From: Thalassovita sp.
Lineage (GTDB): Bacteria; Pseudomonadota; Alphaproteobacteria; Rhodobacterales; Rhodobacteraceae
NCBI GenBank assembly: GCA_029212905.1
Contig: JARGPB010000017.1
Span: 1 to 64,000 of the forward strand
Length of the DNA stretch: 64,000 nt
Reading direction: 5' to 3'
A program made the translations under genes and the position numbers. Under the pieces are notes generated by a model, which saw only the letters and a list, made by a program, of their open reading frames with translations, did not search any database and had not been told where the DNA came from. Shown piece by piece: positions 25,477 to 35,400 of this stretch; within the stretch, counting starts at the first letter, position 1, and every line of letters begins with the position of its first letter.

Positions 25477-26940
25477 ATGACACAGTACAGGCACATCATG
25501 CGTCCTGCTGGGCTGGCTGCGCTTTGCGTGGCCAGTCTGGTTTTTAACGTAGCGCAAGCAGACAGCCCCCGCCCCGAGGCTGCCCGGATCGCCGCCGCGA
25601 TGGAAATGACCCCCGGCGAGCAGAACCCCTATGAGGGCAATCCCGGCGGCAAGGCCACGCTGCGCGGAGGCTTTGCGCCCGAACGGGCCTTTGCGATGCC
25701 CTTGCCGGGGCTGGATGACGCCCGCGCGATGGATTTCGTGCTGGGCGAGGCAATGTTTCAGAAATTCTGGGTGCAGTCGCCCTCGTCCACGCGGGCCTCG
25801 GACGGGTTGGGGCCGCTGTATAACGCGCGATCCTGTGCGATGTGCCATCCGGGCAACGGGCGCGGCGCGGCCCCGCAGGGCGACGGCCCCCTGCCGGTAT
25901 CGCTGTTGATACGATTGTCCGTGCCCGGCGGCGATAGCCACGGGATCAAAGACTATCTGGCCACCCTGCCCGACCCGGAATTCGGCGGTCAGGTCCAGAC
26001 CGATGCGATCACCGGCGCATCCCCCGAAGGACAGCCCAGCGTCCGGTATCAAGAGCAAATCGTGGATGGGGTCGCCCTGCGCCGCCCCGACTATGATCCG
26101 GGGATGGCTCTGTCCGATGCGACGATGCTGAGCCCGCGACTGGCGCCTGCTTTGTTGGGGATGGGGCTGATTGATGCGATCCGCCCCGAGGATATTCTGG
26201 CCCTGGCCGATCCCGATGATGCTGATGGCGACGGAATTTCGGGGCGCGCCAATATCGTGCCCTCGCGCGATACGGGCCAACCGACACTGGGACGCTATGG
26301 CTGGAAGGCGGGGAACGCGACGCTGCGCGATCAGGTGGCGGATGCGTTTGCGCATGATATCGGGATTTCCTCGCCCTTGTTTCCAGAGCCCTGGGGGGAT
26401 TGCACCGCCGCGCAGGACGCGTGCCACACCGCCCCGCATGGCGACAGGGACGCGCGCGAATTCGAGCTGGACGCCACCGGGCTGGACCTGACCACGGCCT
26501 ATGTGGCCGGGCTGGCCGTGCCCCAGCGCCGCGCGCCGCAGGCCGTGATCGAAGGGCGCGATCTGTTCATGGATCTGGGCTGTGCGGCCTGTCATCAGCC
26601 CGCGTTTGTCACAGAGCGCCGTGCGGACGATCCGCTGCGCAGTTTTCAGATGATCTGGCCCTATTCGGATTTCCTGTTGCACGATATGGGGCCGGACCTG
26701 GCCGATCACCGTCCCGAACACCGCGCAACAGGTCGTGAGTGGCGCACCCCGCCGCTTTGGGGTATGGGAAGGACCAAACAGGTCTCGGGAACGGAATATT
26801 TCCTGCATGACGGCCGGGCGCGCTCGATCCGCGAGGCGATCTGGTGGCATGGAGGAGAGGCTCTGCCTGCCCGAAACCGTTTTCGTCAACTGGATGCAAC
26901 CGACCGGGACGCCCTGATCGCATTTCTGGAAAGTCTTTGA
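25477..26940 (+). CDS. di-haem DUF1111 (thiol oxidoreductase-like) cytochrome
   Basis: 487 residues with an N-terminal export signal (an alternative start is M8). Two c-type haem sites are seen: CAMCH at 120-124 and CAACH at 369-373, and SGTEYFLHDGRARSIREAI near the C-terminus is typical of the DUF1111 di-haem oxidoreductase family, related to MauG and cytochrome c peroxidase. In imelysin operons it is thought to act on iron redox state in the periplasm. It starts 12 bases after irpA and abuts the next imelysin gene. Exact reaction unknown. Confidence 0.88.
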   Translation: MTQYRHIMRPAGLAALCVASLVFNVAQADSPRPEAARIAAAMEMTPGEQNPYEGNPGGKATLRGGFAPERAFAMPLPGLDDARAMDFVLGEAMFQKFWVQSPSSTRASDGLGPLYNARSCAMCHPGNGRGAAPQGDGPLPVSLLIRLSVPGGDSHGIKDYLATLPDPEFGGQVQTDAITGASPEGQPSVRYQEQIVDGVALRRPDYDPGMALSDATMLSPRLAPALLGMGLIDAIRPEDILALADPDDADGDGISGRANIVPSRDTGQPTLGRYGWKAGNATLRDQVADAFAHDIGISSPLFPEPWGDCTAAQDACHTAPHGDRDAREFELDATGLDLTTAYVAGLAVPQRRAPQAVIEGRDLFMDLGCAACHQPAFVTERRADDPLRSFQMIWPYSDFLLHDMGPDLADHRPEHRATGREWRTPPLWGMGRTKQVSGTEYFLHDGRARSIREAIWWHGGEALPARNRFRQLDATDRDALIAFLESL

Positions 26941-27954
26941 ATGTTCAAGCCCTTGCTGACCGCCGCTGTGATCGCCCTGCCCTGTGCGGCCACCGCAGAC
27001 ACCGCCCCAACCGAAGCCGAACAGGCCATCCAGATCCAGATCCTGCCGGGATTCGCGGCGCTGTCAGATTCGGCCGCGCGGATGGCCAATCTGGCCGCGG
27101 AAACCTGCGACCCGACGGATGCGGCGCTGCAATCGGCCTGGGGCGCGGCCTTTGACGACTGGATCCAGATCAGCCACCTGCGGTTTGGCCCCACCGAAAC
27201 CGAAAGCCGCGCCTTTGCGCTGGCCTATTGGCCCGACAGCCGGGGCACAACGCCGAAAACCCTGAGCAAGCTGTTCGCCGAACAGGACCCGATCATCACG
27301 ACGCCGGGGGGGATGGCCTCGGTTTCGATCGCGGCGCGGGGGTTTTACGCGCTGGAATACGTGATGTTCGACGACAGGTTCCAGACGGACGCAGGATATG
27401 GCTGCGCGTTGACGCGCGCATTGACCGCCGATGTCGCCGCCACCACCAGCGCGATCGAGCGTGACTGGCGCGACAGCTATGCGGCCCTGATGCTGACACC
27501 GGGCAGCGAATATTCGCCCTATCACACCAGCGACGAGGTCAAACAAGAGCTGTTCAAGGCGCTGGCCACGGGGTTGCAGTTTACCTCGGACACGCGTCTG
27601 GGGCGGCCGCTGGGGACGTTTGACAAACCACGCCCGAAACGCGCCGAGGCGCACCGCTCGGGCCGGTCCCAGCGCCATGTGGAGCTGTCGATTGCCGCGC
27701 TGCGCGAGCTGGCGCTGATCCTGTCCGCAGGCGACGACGCATTGGTCGCGGATGTGACCCAGGCCTTTGACGCGGCGCTGACGCAGGCCCGCGCACTGGA
27801 GGATCCGGTCTTTGCCGGGGTCGAGGACCCGCAAAAACGGCTGAAGCTGGAGATCCTGAAACAATCGCTGGATCTGATCCGCGAACAGCAACTGGCCAAC
27901 ATCGGCAAGAAACTGGGCGTAGCCGCAGGGTTTAACGCCCTGGACGGGGACTGA
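26941..27954 (+). CDS. second imelysin-family protein with altered motif
   Basis: 337 residues with a signal peptide (MFKPLLTAAVIALPCAATA). It belongs to the imelysin family but is shorter than the first copy, and the GxHxxE motif reads GFYALE (134-139), with Tyr replacing His. The family's second half (LELLKQSLDLI-like helix, here LEILKQSLDLI) is kept. It begins directly after the DUF1111 stop. Loss of the histidine suggests that it does not bind metal in the same way and may be a structural partner of the first imelysin. Confidence 0.87.
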   Translation: MFKPLLTAAVIALPCAATADTAPTEAEQAIQIQILPGFAALSDSAARMANLAAETCDPTDAALQSAWGAAFDDWIQISHLRFGPTETESRAFALAYWPDSRGTTPKTLSKLFAEQDPIITTPGGMASVSIAARGFYALEYVMFDDRFQTDAGYGCALTRALTADVAATTSAIERDWRDSYAALMLTPGSEYSPYHTSDEVKQELFKALATGLQFTSDTRLGRPLGTFDKPRPKRAEAHRSGRSQRHVELSIAALRELALILSAGDDALVADVTQAFDAALTQARALEDPVFAGVEDPQKRLKLEILKQSLDLIREQQLANIGKKLGVAAGFNALDGD

Positions 27955-27958
27955 GGCC

Positions 27959-29038
27959 ATGACAACGCGGCGCGGATTTCTGGCGGGATTGATGGCCAGC
28001 GGGTTGGCCTCGGGCGCAAGCTGGGCGGATGTGGGCGCGCCTCGGTTTATCTCGGCGGCGCGCGCGGGGGATGGATACCGGCTGATCGGGCTGGGGGCGC
28101 AGGGACAGACGGTGTTTTCCATCCCGATGCCCGGACGCGGCCACGCCGCAGCCGCCCACCCAGAGCGCGCCGAAGTGGTGGCCTTTGCCCGCCGCCCCGG
28201 CACATTTGCGCAGGTGATTGATTGCCGCAACGGCGACATACTGGCCAAGCTACACAGCCCCGAGGGGCGGCATTTCTATGGGCACGGGGTGTTTTCGTCC
28301 GATGGGCGGCTGATGTTCACCCCCGAGAATGACTATGAGAACGGGCGCGGTGTGATCGGCGTCTGGGACCGGGCGCGCGGATACAAACGCGTGGATGAAT
28401 TTAGCTCGGGCGGGGTGGGTCCGCATGACATGCTGCGCCTGCCGGGGACGGATCAGTTCGTGGTGGCCAATGGCGGCATCGACACCCATCCCGAAAGCGG
28501 GCGCACGGCGCTGAACCTGCCGACAATGCGGGCCAATCTGGCGTTGATTGATGACACTGGCGCGCTGCTGGAACTGACCGAGCTGACACCTGATCTGCGG
28601 CTGAACTCGATCCGGCATATGGCGATCCGACAGGACGGCCAGCTGGCCTTTGCGATGCAATGGCAGGGCAACCCGACGGACCATCCGCCGCTGGTCGGGC
28701 TGTACCGGCCCGGTCAGGGCACGGCGCCGATCCTGGGTCAGGCGCCCGCAGATCTGCACCACAGACTGAAGGGCTATGCCGGGTCCATCGCGTTTTCAGG
28801 GGACGGTGCGCAGGTGGCGATTTCCTCGCCGCGCGGGGGGATGATCCATGTGTTTGACACCCAGACCGGCGCATTCGCCTGGCACGTCACCGAAGAGGAC
28901 GTTTGCGGGCTGAACCACACCAGCACAGGGTTTCTGGCCACGGCGGGCACGGGCCGGATCATCCGGTTCAACAACGCCCAGCCCACGGTTTTGCAGGCAG
29001 GGACAATCGCCTGGGACAACCACTTGGTCGCGGTCTGA
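27959..29038 (+). CDS. DUF1513 Tat-exported protein
   Basis: 359 residues starting MTTRRGFLAGLMASGLASGASWA, with the twin arginines R4-R5 of a Tat signal. The mature part looks like a beta-propeller of the DUF1513 family: repeated blocks such as GHGVFSSDGRLMFTPENDYENG and AGSIAFSGDGAQVAIS. It is the usual last member of imelysin/DUF1111 iron operons; its molecular role is not established. It ends 30 bases from the convergent TRAP permease gene. Confidence 0.87.
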   Translation: MTTRRGFLAGLMASGLASGASWADVGAPRFISAARAGDGYRLIGLGAQGQTVFSIPMPGRGHAAAAHPERAEVVAFARRPGTFAQVIDCRNGDILAKLHSPEGRHFYGHGVFSSDGRLMFTPENDYENGRGVIGVWDRARGYKRVDEFSSGGVGPHDMLRLPGTDQFVVANGGIDTHPESGRTALNLPTMRANLALIDDTGALLELTELTPDLRLNSIRHMAIRQDGQLAFAMQWQGNPTDHPPLVGLYRPGQGTAPILGQAPADLHHRLKGYAGSIAFSGDGAQVAISSPRGGMIHVFDTQTGAFAWHVTEEDVCGLNHTSTGFLATAGTGRIIRFNNAQPTVLQAGTIAWDNHLVAV

Positions 29039-29068
29039 TCCCAGGCAGAGCCGGTCTGAACGCCCTGT

Positions 29069-30469
29069 TTACGCCAGTGACGGCAACCACAGCACGATCC
29101 ACGGGAACGCAATCAGCAAGCCGATCGTCACCGCGTCGGCCACAAAGAACGGCGTCACACCACGGAACACGTCCTGAACGCTGATGTCGTCACGCACACC
29201 GGCCACAACGAAACAGTTCAGCCCGATGGGCGGCGTGATCAGGCAGAACTCGGCCATTTTGACCACCAGAATGCCGAACCAGATCGCACACATCGGCCCG
29301 GACATGCCAAAGGCGCTGTCGGCGGCGGCAACGGATTCGCCTCCGTTCAGGGCCATGACGGCGGGATAAACCACAGGCAGCGTCAGCAGCAGCATCCCGA
29401 TCGCATCCATGAACATCCCCAGCACGGCATAGGCCAGCAGGATGAAAATCAGCGTCAGCATCGGCGATTGATCCAACGAGGTGATCCAATCGGAAAACGC
29501 GTGCGGCAGATCCGCAAAACCCAGGAACCGCACATAGATCAGCACGCCCCAGATGATGGTGAAAATCATCGCCGACAGTTTCGCGGTTTCCAGCAGCGCA
29601 TCCTTAAGCTGCTCCCAGCGCATCCCGCGATAGAGCGCCATCAGGAAGACCACAAAGGCCCCCAGCGCGCCGCCCTCGGTTGGGGTGCCCCAGGCGTCTC
29701 CGCCGAAGGGGTTGTAGATAAAGAAGATGATGATCAGCACCACAAAGAAGATCGGAAAGGCCGGCGGCAACGCGGCCAAGCGCTGTTTCCAGGTGAAGCC
29801 TTTGACCGGGGGGCCGAAATTGGGGATCAGCAGCGCCATGCCGATGATCAGACCGGCATAGATAACGGCCGAAAACGCACCGGGGATAAAGCCCGCCAGC
29901 AGCAGCTTGCCCACGTCTTGTTCAACGATGATCGCATAGATCACCAGGATCGCGGACGGCGGGATCAGGCTGGCCAGCGTGCCGCCTGCGGCGACGACCC
30001 CCGCCGCAAAGCGTTTGTCATAGCCGATTTTCAGCATTTCAGGGATGGCGATACGGGCGAACACAGCCGCCGTCGCAACCGAGGCCCCGGACACAGCCGC
30101 AAACCCGGCGGTGGCGAAAACGGTAGACACGGCCAACCCGCCCGGCAACCAACCGACCCAGCGTTTGGCGGCCTCGAACAGGGCCTTGGTCAGACCCGCG
30201 TAATAGGCCAGGTACCCGATCAGGATAAAGGTCGGGATCAGGCTGAGCGCCTGGCTGGACACCTTGGAATGGGGCACTTGGCCCGCAGTTTTCACCGCGA
30301 TTGTCGCGGCTTTCAAAAAGCGGCTGGGGTCATAGCCGAACTTGTTCCAGAAAATCCACACCAGCCCGATCATCCCGGCCAGACCGGCGGCAAAGGCCAC
30401 GCGCATCCCCAGAACAACTGTCAGCAGCATGAAGCCCGAGACCCAAAGGCCAATATCAATCGGTTCCAT
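29069..30469 (-). CDS. dctM: TRAP transporter large permease (DctM)
   Basis: 466 residues, almost entirely hydrophobic, fitting the 12 or so helices of DctM. Family stretches include FRGVTPFFVADAVTIGLLIAFP at the C-terminus, GMFMDAIGMLLLTLPVVYP, and ALSLIPTFILIGYLAYYAG. It forms the sodium-driven channel with DctQ for a ligand brought by DctP. Its first base is the last base of the dctQ stop. The insert rich in aromatic and proline residues near 220-250 is longer than in many DctM proteins. Confidence 0.92.
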   Translation of the reverse strand: MEPIDIGLWVSGFMLLTVVLGMRVAFAAGLAGMIGLVWIFWNKFGYDPSRFLKAATIAVKTAGQVPHSKVSSQALSLIPTFILIGYLAYYAGLTKALFEAAKRWVGWLPGGLAVSTVFATAGFAAVSGASVATAAVFARIAIPEMLKIGYDKRFAAGVVAAGGTLASLIPPSAILVIYAIIVEQDVGKLLLAGFIPGAFSAVIYAGLIIGMALLIPNFGPPVKGFTWKQRLAALPPAFPIFFVVLIIIFFIYNPFGGDAWGTPTEGGALGAFVVFLMALYRGMRWEQLKDALLETAKLSAMIFTIIWGVLIYVRFLGFADLPHAFSDWITSLDQSPMLTLIFILLAYAVLGMFMDAIGMLLLTLPVVYPAVMALNGGESVAAADSAFGMSGPMCAIWFGILVVKMAEFCLITPPIGLNCFVVAGVRDDISVQDVFRGVTPFFVADAVTIGLLIAFPWIVLWLPSLA

Positions 30470-31113
30470 CAGGCGTCTCCTCGGTCGGTCGGGCTGTCAA
30501 CGTGCTGTGCCTCGGCGGCGGCCTGAGCGGCAGCGGACATGACCAGCGGCACGGCAACGGGTTCGGACAGGCCCAGCACCAGCGCGCGGCCATAGCCCCA
30601 GATCTGCAAGGACATCCGCAGGCACAGAACCGAAAACGCCACTGGCGCCAACAGCTTGGCCGGCCAGATCGGAATGCCAATGTCAATCGAGCTGTCGCGG
30701 CTCCAGAGTGGGGCGTTCATGTCAAAGCTGCGCAGGAAATGTTCCCAGCTGCCCCAGACCAGCAACATCATCAGGATCAGGGTGATCAGGGCGGTCAGCA
30801 GCTCGGCGCTCCAGAGGAGCCGCCCGTTCAGGCGGCCAACCAGAATATCCATGCGGATGTGGCCGCCGTCGCGCTGCGTATAGGCGACGCCCATAAAGGC
30901 AATCAGCGGCATCACCTGTTCGATCCAATCCACATAGCCCGGCAAGGGCGCGTTAAACAGGTTGCGCCCGCCCACGGACACCACCGCCAGCACCATCAGC
31001 GAAAACACCGCTAACCCGCTGACCAACGCCAGGATTTTCTCGATCTTGTGAAGTCTCTGATCCAGACGGCTCAGGGTCGAGCCGTCCTCGAGCACAGCCG
31101 CAGAACCTGCCAT
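30469..31113 (-). CDS. dctQ: TRAP transporter small permease (DctQ)
   Basis: 214 residues with four predicted membrane helices. After a charged N-terminus come LALVSGLAVFSLMVLAVVSVGG, YVDWIEQVMPLIAFMGVAYTQRDGGHIRMD (the DctQ signature with the RxGGHIRMD turn), a helix near 105-130, and a final helix ending in LCLRMSLQIW. An approximately 25-residue hydrophilic extension of the C-terminus is Ala/Glu-rich. It lies between dctP and dctM, with 106 bases of structured DNA separating it from dctP. Confidence 0.9.
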   Translation of the reverse strand: MAGSAAVLEDGSTLSRLDQRLHKIEKILALVSGLAVFSLMVLAVVSVGGRNLFNAPLPGYVDWIEQVMPLIAFMGVAYTQRDGGHIRMDILVGRLNGRLLWSAELLTALITLILMMLLVWGSWEHFLRSFDMNAPLWSRDSSIDIGIPIWPAKLLAPVAFSVLCLRMSLQIWGYGRALVLGLSEPVAVPLVMSAAAQAAAEAQHVDSPTDRGDA

Positions 31114-31163
31114 GCCACCCCCCTATGATTGCGCCCCTTTGGGGCTGTTCTTGGTGCCCAAAA

Positions 31164-31203
31164 CGGGCAGACCCGCCCGATGGCACAGGGCCGCCGGACG
31201 GGT
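31164..31203 (-). promoter_or_regulatory. alternative hairpins between dctP and dctQ
   Basis: On the minus strand, segment 31195-31203 can pair with 31171-31179 (9 pairs, one G-U). Segment 31175-31179 can instead pair with 31164-31168 to form a short hairpin followed by TTTT, like a weak terminator. The two forms exclude each other. It may limit read-through into the permease genes so that binding protein is made in excess. Confidence 0.4.
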
Positions 31204-31219
31204 TTTGATGTCTTGTGAC

Positions 31220-32230
31220 TTACTTGCGGACGTCAGCCAGGGTGTTGATCACAGTGTCATACAGACCCTGCGCGTCGATCCCCTGAGCAGTCATATCCGC
31301 CAGCCATTTTTCCCGGATCGGATCGGCCGCCGCGGCGCGGAACTTGGCCAGCTCGTCCTCGGAGATCATGACCTTGGCCACGTTCTTTTCGGCCAGAACG
31401 GTGTCCCATTTGGTCAGCAGCTGACCGTAGTTTTCCAGATAATGGGTCAGCGCCTCGTCGATCGAGCTGTCCAGGGCCTCGCGGTGGGCGGCGGGCAGCG
31501 CGTCATAGGCATCGGTGTTAACCACAACCGGACAGTTCACGGTGCCGGGGTTCAGGTTGGCCGACCACCAAGTCGCCTGGTCAATGGTGCGATAGGCGAA
31601 ATGCGCGTGCTGAGCAAAGGCCACAGTGTCCACGACGCCGCTTTCCATGGCGTTATAGGCCTCGGTTGCGGTGACGGATGTGGGCACGGCGCCGATGGTT
31701 TTGAACGCCTGGCCAATCCCGCCAGTGGCGCGGACGCGCATGCCGTTCATCTTGGCCAGCGTATCGCGAGGCTCGCCTGTGCCAACGATGTTATATTGCG
31801 GCATCGGCGACGGCATCAGCAGCTTGGCGTTCCAGCGCGCCAGGTCCTTGGCGGCAGCCGGGTGCGCATAGACGGCACGGGCCACGGCGACCTCTTCTTC
31901 CAGCGTGTTCACGCCCAGAAAGGGCAGTTCCAGCACGGTGATGGTGGGGTTCTTATCGCGGTGATAGCCCGCGCAGAACTGCGCCATCTCAAACGCGCCG
32001 ATGGAAATCCCATCCAGGTTTTCTTTGTTTTTCGACAGGCCGCCGTAGCTGATATTCAGCGTGAATTCGCCGTTGGTTTTCTCGGCGACCAGCTCGGCCA
32101 GTTTTTCAACGTGCTCGGTAAAGGCGCGGCGTTTGCCCCATACTGAAACGTTCCATTCATCGGCCATTGCCTCGGTGGCAAAGCCAAGTGCAAGAGCCGC
32201 AACGGTGGCCTTGGTCATCAGGTTTTTCAT
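31220..32230 (-). CDS. dctP: TRAP transporter solute-binding protein (DctP)
   Basis: 336 residues. The signal peptide MKNLMTKATVAALALGFATEAMA probably ends before D24. The DctP/TAXI-unlike fold shows NVSVWGKRRAFTEHVEKLAELV and the conserved ligand-arginine region MNGMRVRATGGIGQAFKTIGAVP. Polypeptides of this kind near such ring-poor sequences take aromatic, lactate-like or C4 acids; the ligand cannot be told from sequence alone. Start chosen at 32230 because the signal peptide begins there. Confidence 0.9.
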   Translation of the reverse strand: MKNLMTKATVAALALGFATEAMADEWNVSVWGKRRAFTEHVEKLAELVAEKTNGEFTLNISYGGLSKNKENLDGISIGAFEMAQFCAGYHRDKNPTITVLELPFLGVNTLEEEVAVARAVYAHPAAAKDLARWNAKLLMPSPMPQYNIVGTGEPRDTLAKMNGMRVRATGGIGQAFKTIGAVPTSVTATEAYNAMESGVVDTVAFAQHAHFAYRTIDQATWWSANLNPGTVNCPVVVNTDAYDALPAAHREALDSSIDEALTHYLENYGQLLTKWDTVLAEKNVAKVMISEDELAKFRAAAADPIREKWLADMTAQGIDAQGLYDTVINTLADVRK

Positions 32231-32350
32231 GATAGTCCTCCCAGAGTGCGGCCCATTTCTGACCGCTGACAGGGGGACGCTAGTACAAGGGACCGGCGGT
32301 GCCAAGCCTTTCGTGCAAAATAGGATTTCGCATACCGGAAAGTGGGTAGG

Positions 32351-32393
32351 AACCCCGTGGGATTACGGTACTCGTCCGCAACCTCACGGGGTT
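32351..32393 (-). terminator. hairpin downstream of putA
   Basis: AACCCCGTG (32351-32359) and CACGGGGTT (32385-32393) form a 9-pair stem with a 25-base loop, twelve bases past the putA stop. No long T tract follows on the minus strand, so termination is plausible but unproven. Confidence 0.45.
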
Positions 32394-32404
32394 TTGCCAT
32401 AGAA

Positions 32405-35400
32405 TCAGGTGCTTGCGGCCAGAAGTTGTGCGTTGCCACCCGCAGCAGTGGTGTCGATGCAGATGTGGCGCTCCAATCGGCAGCGCGCTGCCAGATCGGT
32501 TCCGGTGCTCAGCCCGACCAGCGCGCCATCCCGCACGGCCAACGCCCGACGGACCGACGCCAGATCGGCATCCTCAGACCACAAAGCGACCAGCGCGACA
32601 GGGTCCAGATGCTCCAACGCCCCTCGCGGCAAAAACCCGTCCAGCCCCAAGGCAGGCGGCACACCAGGCGCGATGGCCAGCGCGGGACAGCCATTATCGC
32701 GGGCGATGCGCACCTGCTGAATGGCGTCCTCGGCGGTGGGACCAAGGCACAGAACGATGCCGCGCCCAAAGACCGACAGCCGGTTCGATTCGCCCGTGGG
32801 GCCAGGCAGATCCGTGGCCGACAGGCGCTCGGGCAGCTGAGAGGCAAGACGCTCCAGCACGGTCTGGACCTCGGCGACCTTGACGGTGGGGGCGGCGGGG
32901 GCCTCATGGGCAATCCGCTGTGTCTGCGCAAAGCGCGGCAGGTAGGCCGGGCCGCCGGCCTTGGGCCCCGTGCCAGAAAGGCCCTCGCCGCCAAAGGGTT
33001 GCGAGCCAACGATGGCGCCGATCTGGTTCCGATTCACATAGAGGTTGCCGACACGAATCCGGCTTGCGACTTGCTCGACCCGGTTATCAATCCGCGTGTG
33101 CAGCCCAAAGGTCAGGCCAAAGCCAGTCGCATTCACCGCATCCACAACGGCGTCAATCTGCGTGGCGTTGAACGTGGCGACATGCAGCACCGGGCCGAAG
33201 ATCTCGCGTTGCATCTGGTGGATGCCATCCACGCGAATCACGGTGGGGGCAATGAAATGCCCGGTGGTGGGCGCGTCCATCTGTTTCAGAACATCCCCAC
33301 GGTCGCGGGCGGCCTGAATATAGGCGGCAAAATCGGCCTGCGCGCGGGCGTCGATGACCGGGCCAATGTCGGTGGCATGGTCCCAGGGATCGCCCAGGGA
33401 CTGCTCGTCCATCGCACCATAGAGCATCTGAAGCAGGCTGTCTGCGATGTCTTCCTGCACATAGAGGCAGCGCAGGGCCGAGCAACGCTGACCGGCCGAC
33501 TGAAAGGCCGAGGCCACGATGTCGCGCACGGCCTGTTCAGGCAGGGCGGTGCTGTCGACGATCATCGCGTTCAACCCGCCTGTCTCGGCGATCAGAACGG
33601 CATCCGAGGGCGTGCCGGTGGCCATGCTGGTCTGGATACGCTGCGCGGTGGCGGTCGAGCCGGTGAAACACACACCGTTGATGTCTGCACTGCCGGTCAG
33701 GACGGGCCCCAAGGCGCCCCCCTGCCCCGGCAAAAGCTGCAACGCCGACACAGGCACACCGGCCTGATGCAGCAGTTGAATGGCGCGGTGCGCGATCAGG
33801 CTGGTGGACTCGGCCGGTTTGGCCAGCACAGCATTGCCCGCCGCCAACGCGGCCCCGATCTGCCCCGAGAAAATCGCCAGAGGGAAGTTCCACGGCGAAA
33901 TGCAGGTAAAGACGCCCTTGGCCGGGGCGGTCAGGTGGTCGGCCTGCGCCGCATAGTAGCGCAGGAAATCGACGGCCTCGCGCAGCTCGGCGATGGCGTC
34001 ATTGGGGGTTTTGCCTGCCTCGCGGGCCAGAAGGGCAAAAAACTCGCCGAAATGGGCCTCGTAGAGATCCGCGGCGGCGTTCAGCGCGGCGGCACGGGTG
34101 GCTGTGGGGGCGTCCCAGGGCTGTGCATCCGACAGAGCCTGTGCGGCGTGGTCGGACGTGGCCTCGGTGACGTGACCCACGGTGTCGGCGGGTCGCGCCG
34201 GGTTCACCACCGAGCGCACCGGGCCGTCCAGCGCCGGCGTCACGGTCAGCGGGCCAGCCTGCCAGGTGGCATCGGCAAAGGGCGCGCGGGCGGTCTGGAT
34301 CGCGGCCAGATCACGGGTGTCGTGCAGGTCCCAGCCCTTGGCATTGCCGCGCTCGGGCGCGAACAGATCCGCAGAGGCCACAACGCCGGGCGCAGGGGCA
34401 TCCCCCAGCGCATCAAGCGCATCAAACGGGTCGGCAACGACGGTTTCCGCAGGGACCTCGGGGTCCACGATCTGGTTCACAAAGGACGAGTTCGCGCCGT
34501 TTTCCAGCAAGCGCCGCACCAGATAGGCCAGCAGATCGCGATGCGCCCCGACGGGGGCATAGATCCGGCAGCGGGTGCTGTTATCGTGTTTTACCAGATC
34601 ATGCAGCGCCTCGCCCATGCCATGCAGGCGCTGGAATTCAAAGGGCTGCCCGTTGGCCATCTGCAACACCGCCGCAACGGTATGCGCGTTATGCGTGGCA
34701 AATTGCGGATAGATCCGGTCGGTCATGCCCAGCAGCTGCGCAGCACAGCAGACATAGGCCACATCCGTCGCCTGTTTGCGGGTGTAAACCGGGAAGCTGT
34801 CCAGCCCCTCGACCTGAGTGCGCTTGATTTCAGTGTCCCAATAGGCGCCTTTGACCAGACGAACCATGATCTTGCGGTCCAGGGTCTGCGCCAGCGCATA
34901 CAGCCAGTCCACCATCCACGAGGCGCGCTTGCCATAGGCCTGCACCACCACGCCGAACCCGTCCCAACCGGCCAGACGCGGATCGGACAGAACGGCCTGA
35001 ATCACGTCCAAAGACAGATCCAGACGGTCGGCCTCTTCTGCGTCGATGTTCAGGCCCATGCCGGCCTCTTTGGCGGCCAGCGCCAGGTCCAGCGTCGCGA
35101 CGGTCAGTTCCGCCAGAACGCGCTCGTGTTGACCCACCTCATAGCGCGGATGCAGCGCCGACAGCTTGATCGAAATACCGGGGTTGTCGCGGATGTCCTG
35201 CGCCGTGCACTGGCTGGCCAGACGCCGGATCGCATCCAGATAGGCCGCGTGATATTTCACGGCATCGCGGGCGGTCAGCGCCGCCTCGCCCAGCATGTCA
35301 TACGAGAACGTATACCCCTGTTTCGCACGGGCACGGCCCCGCTGGATGGCCTCGTCAATGTCCTGACCCAGCACGAATTGCGCGCCCAGCTCCTTCATCG

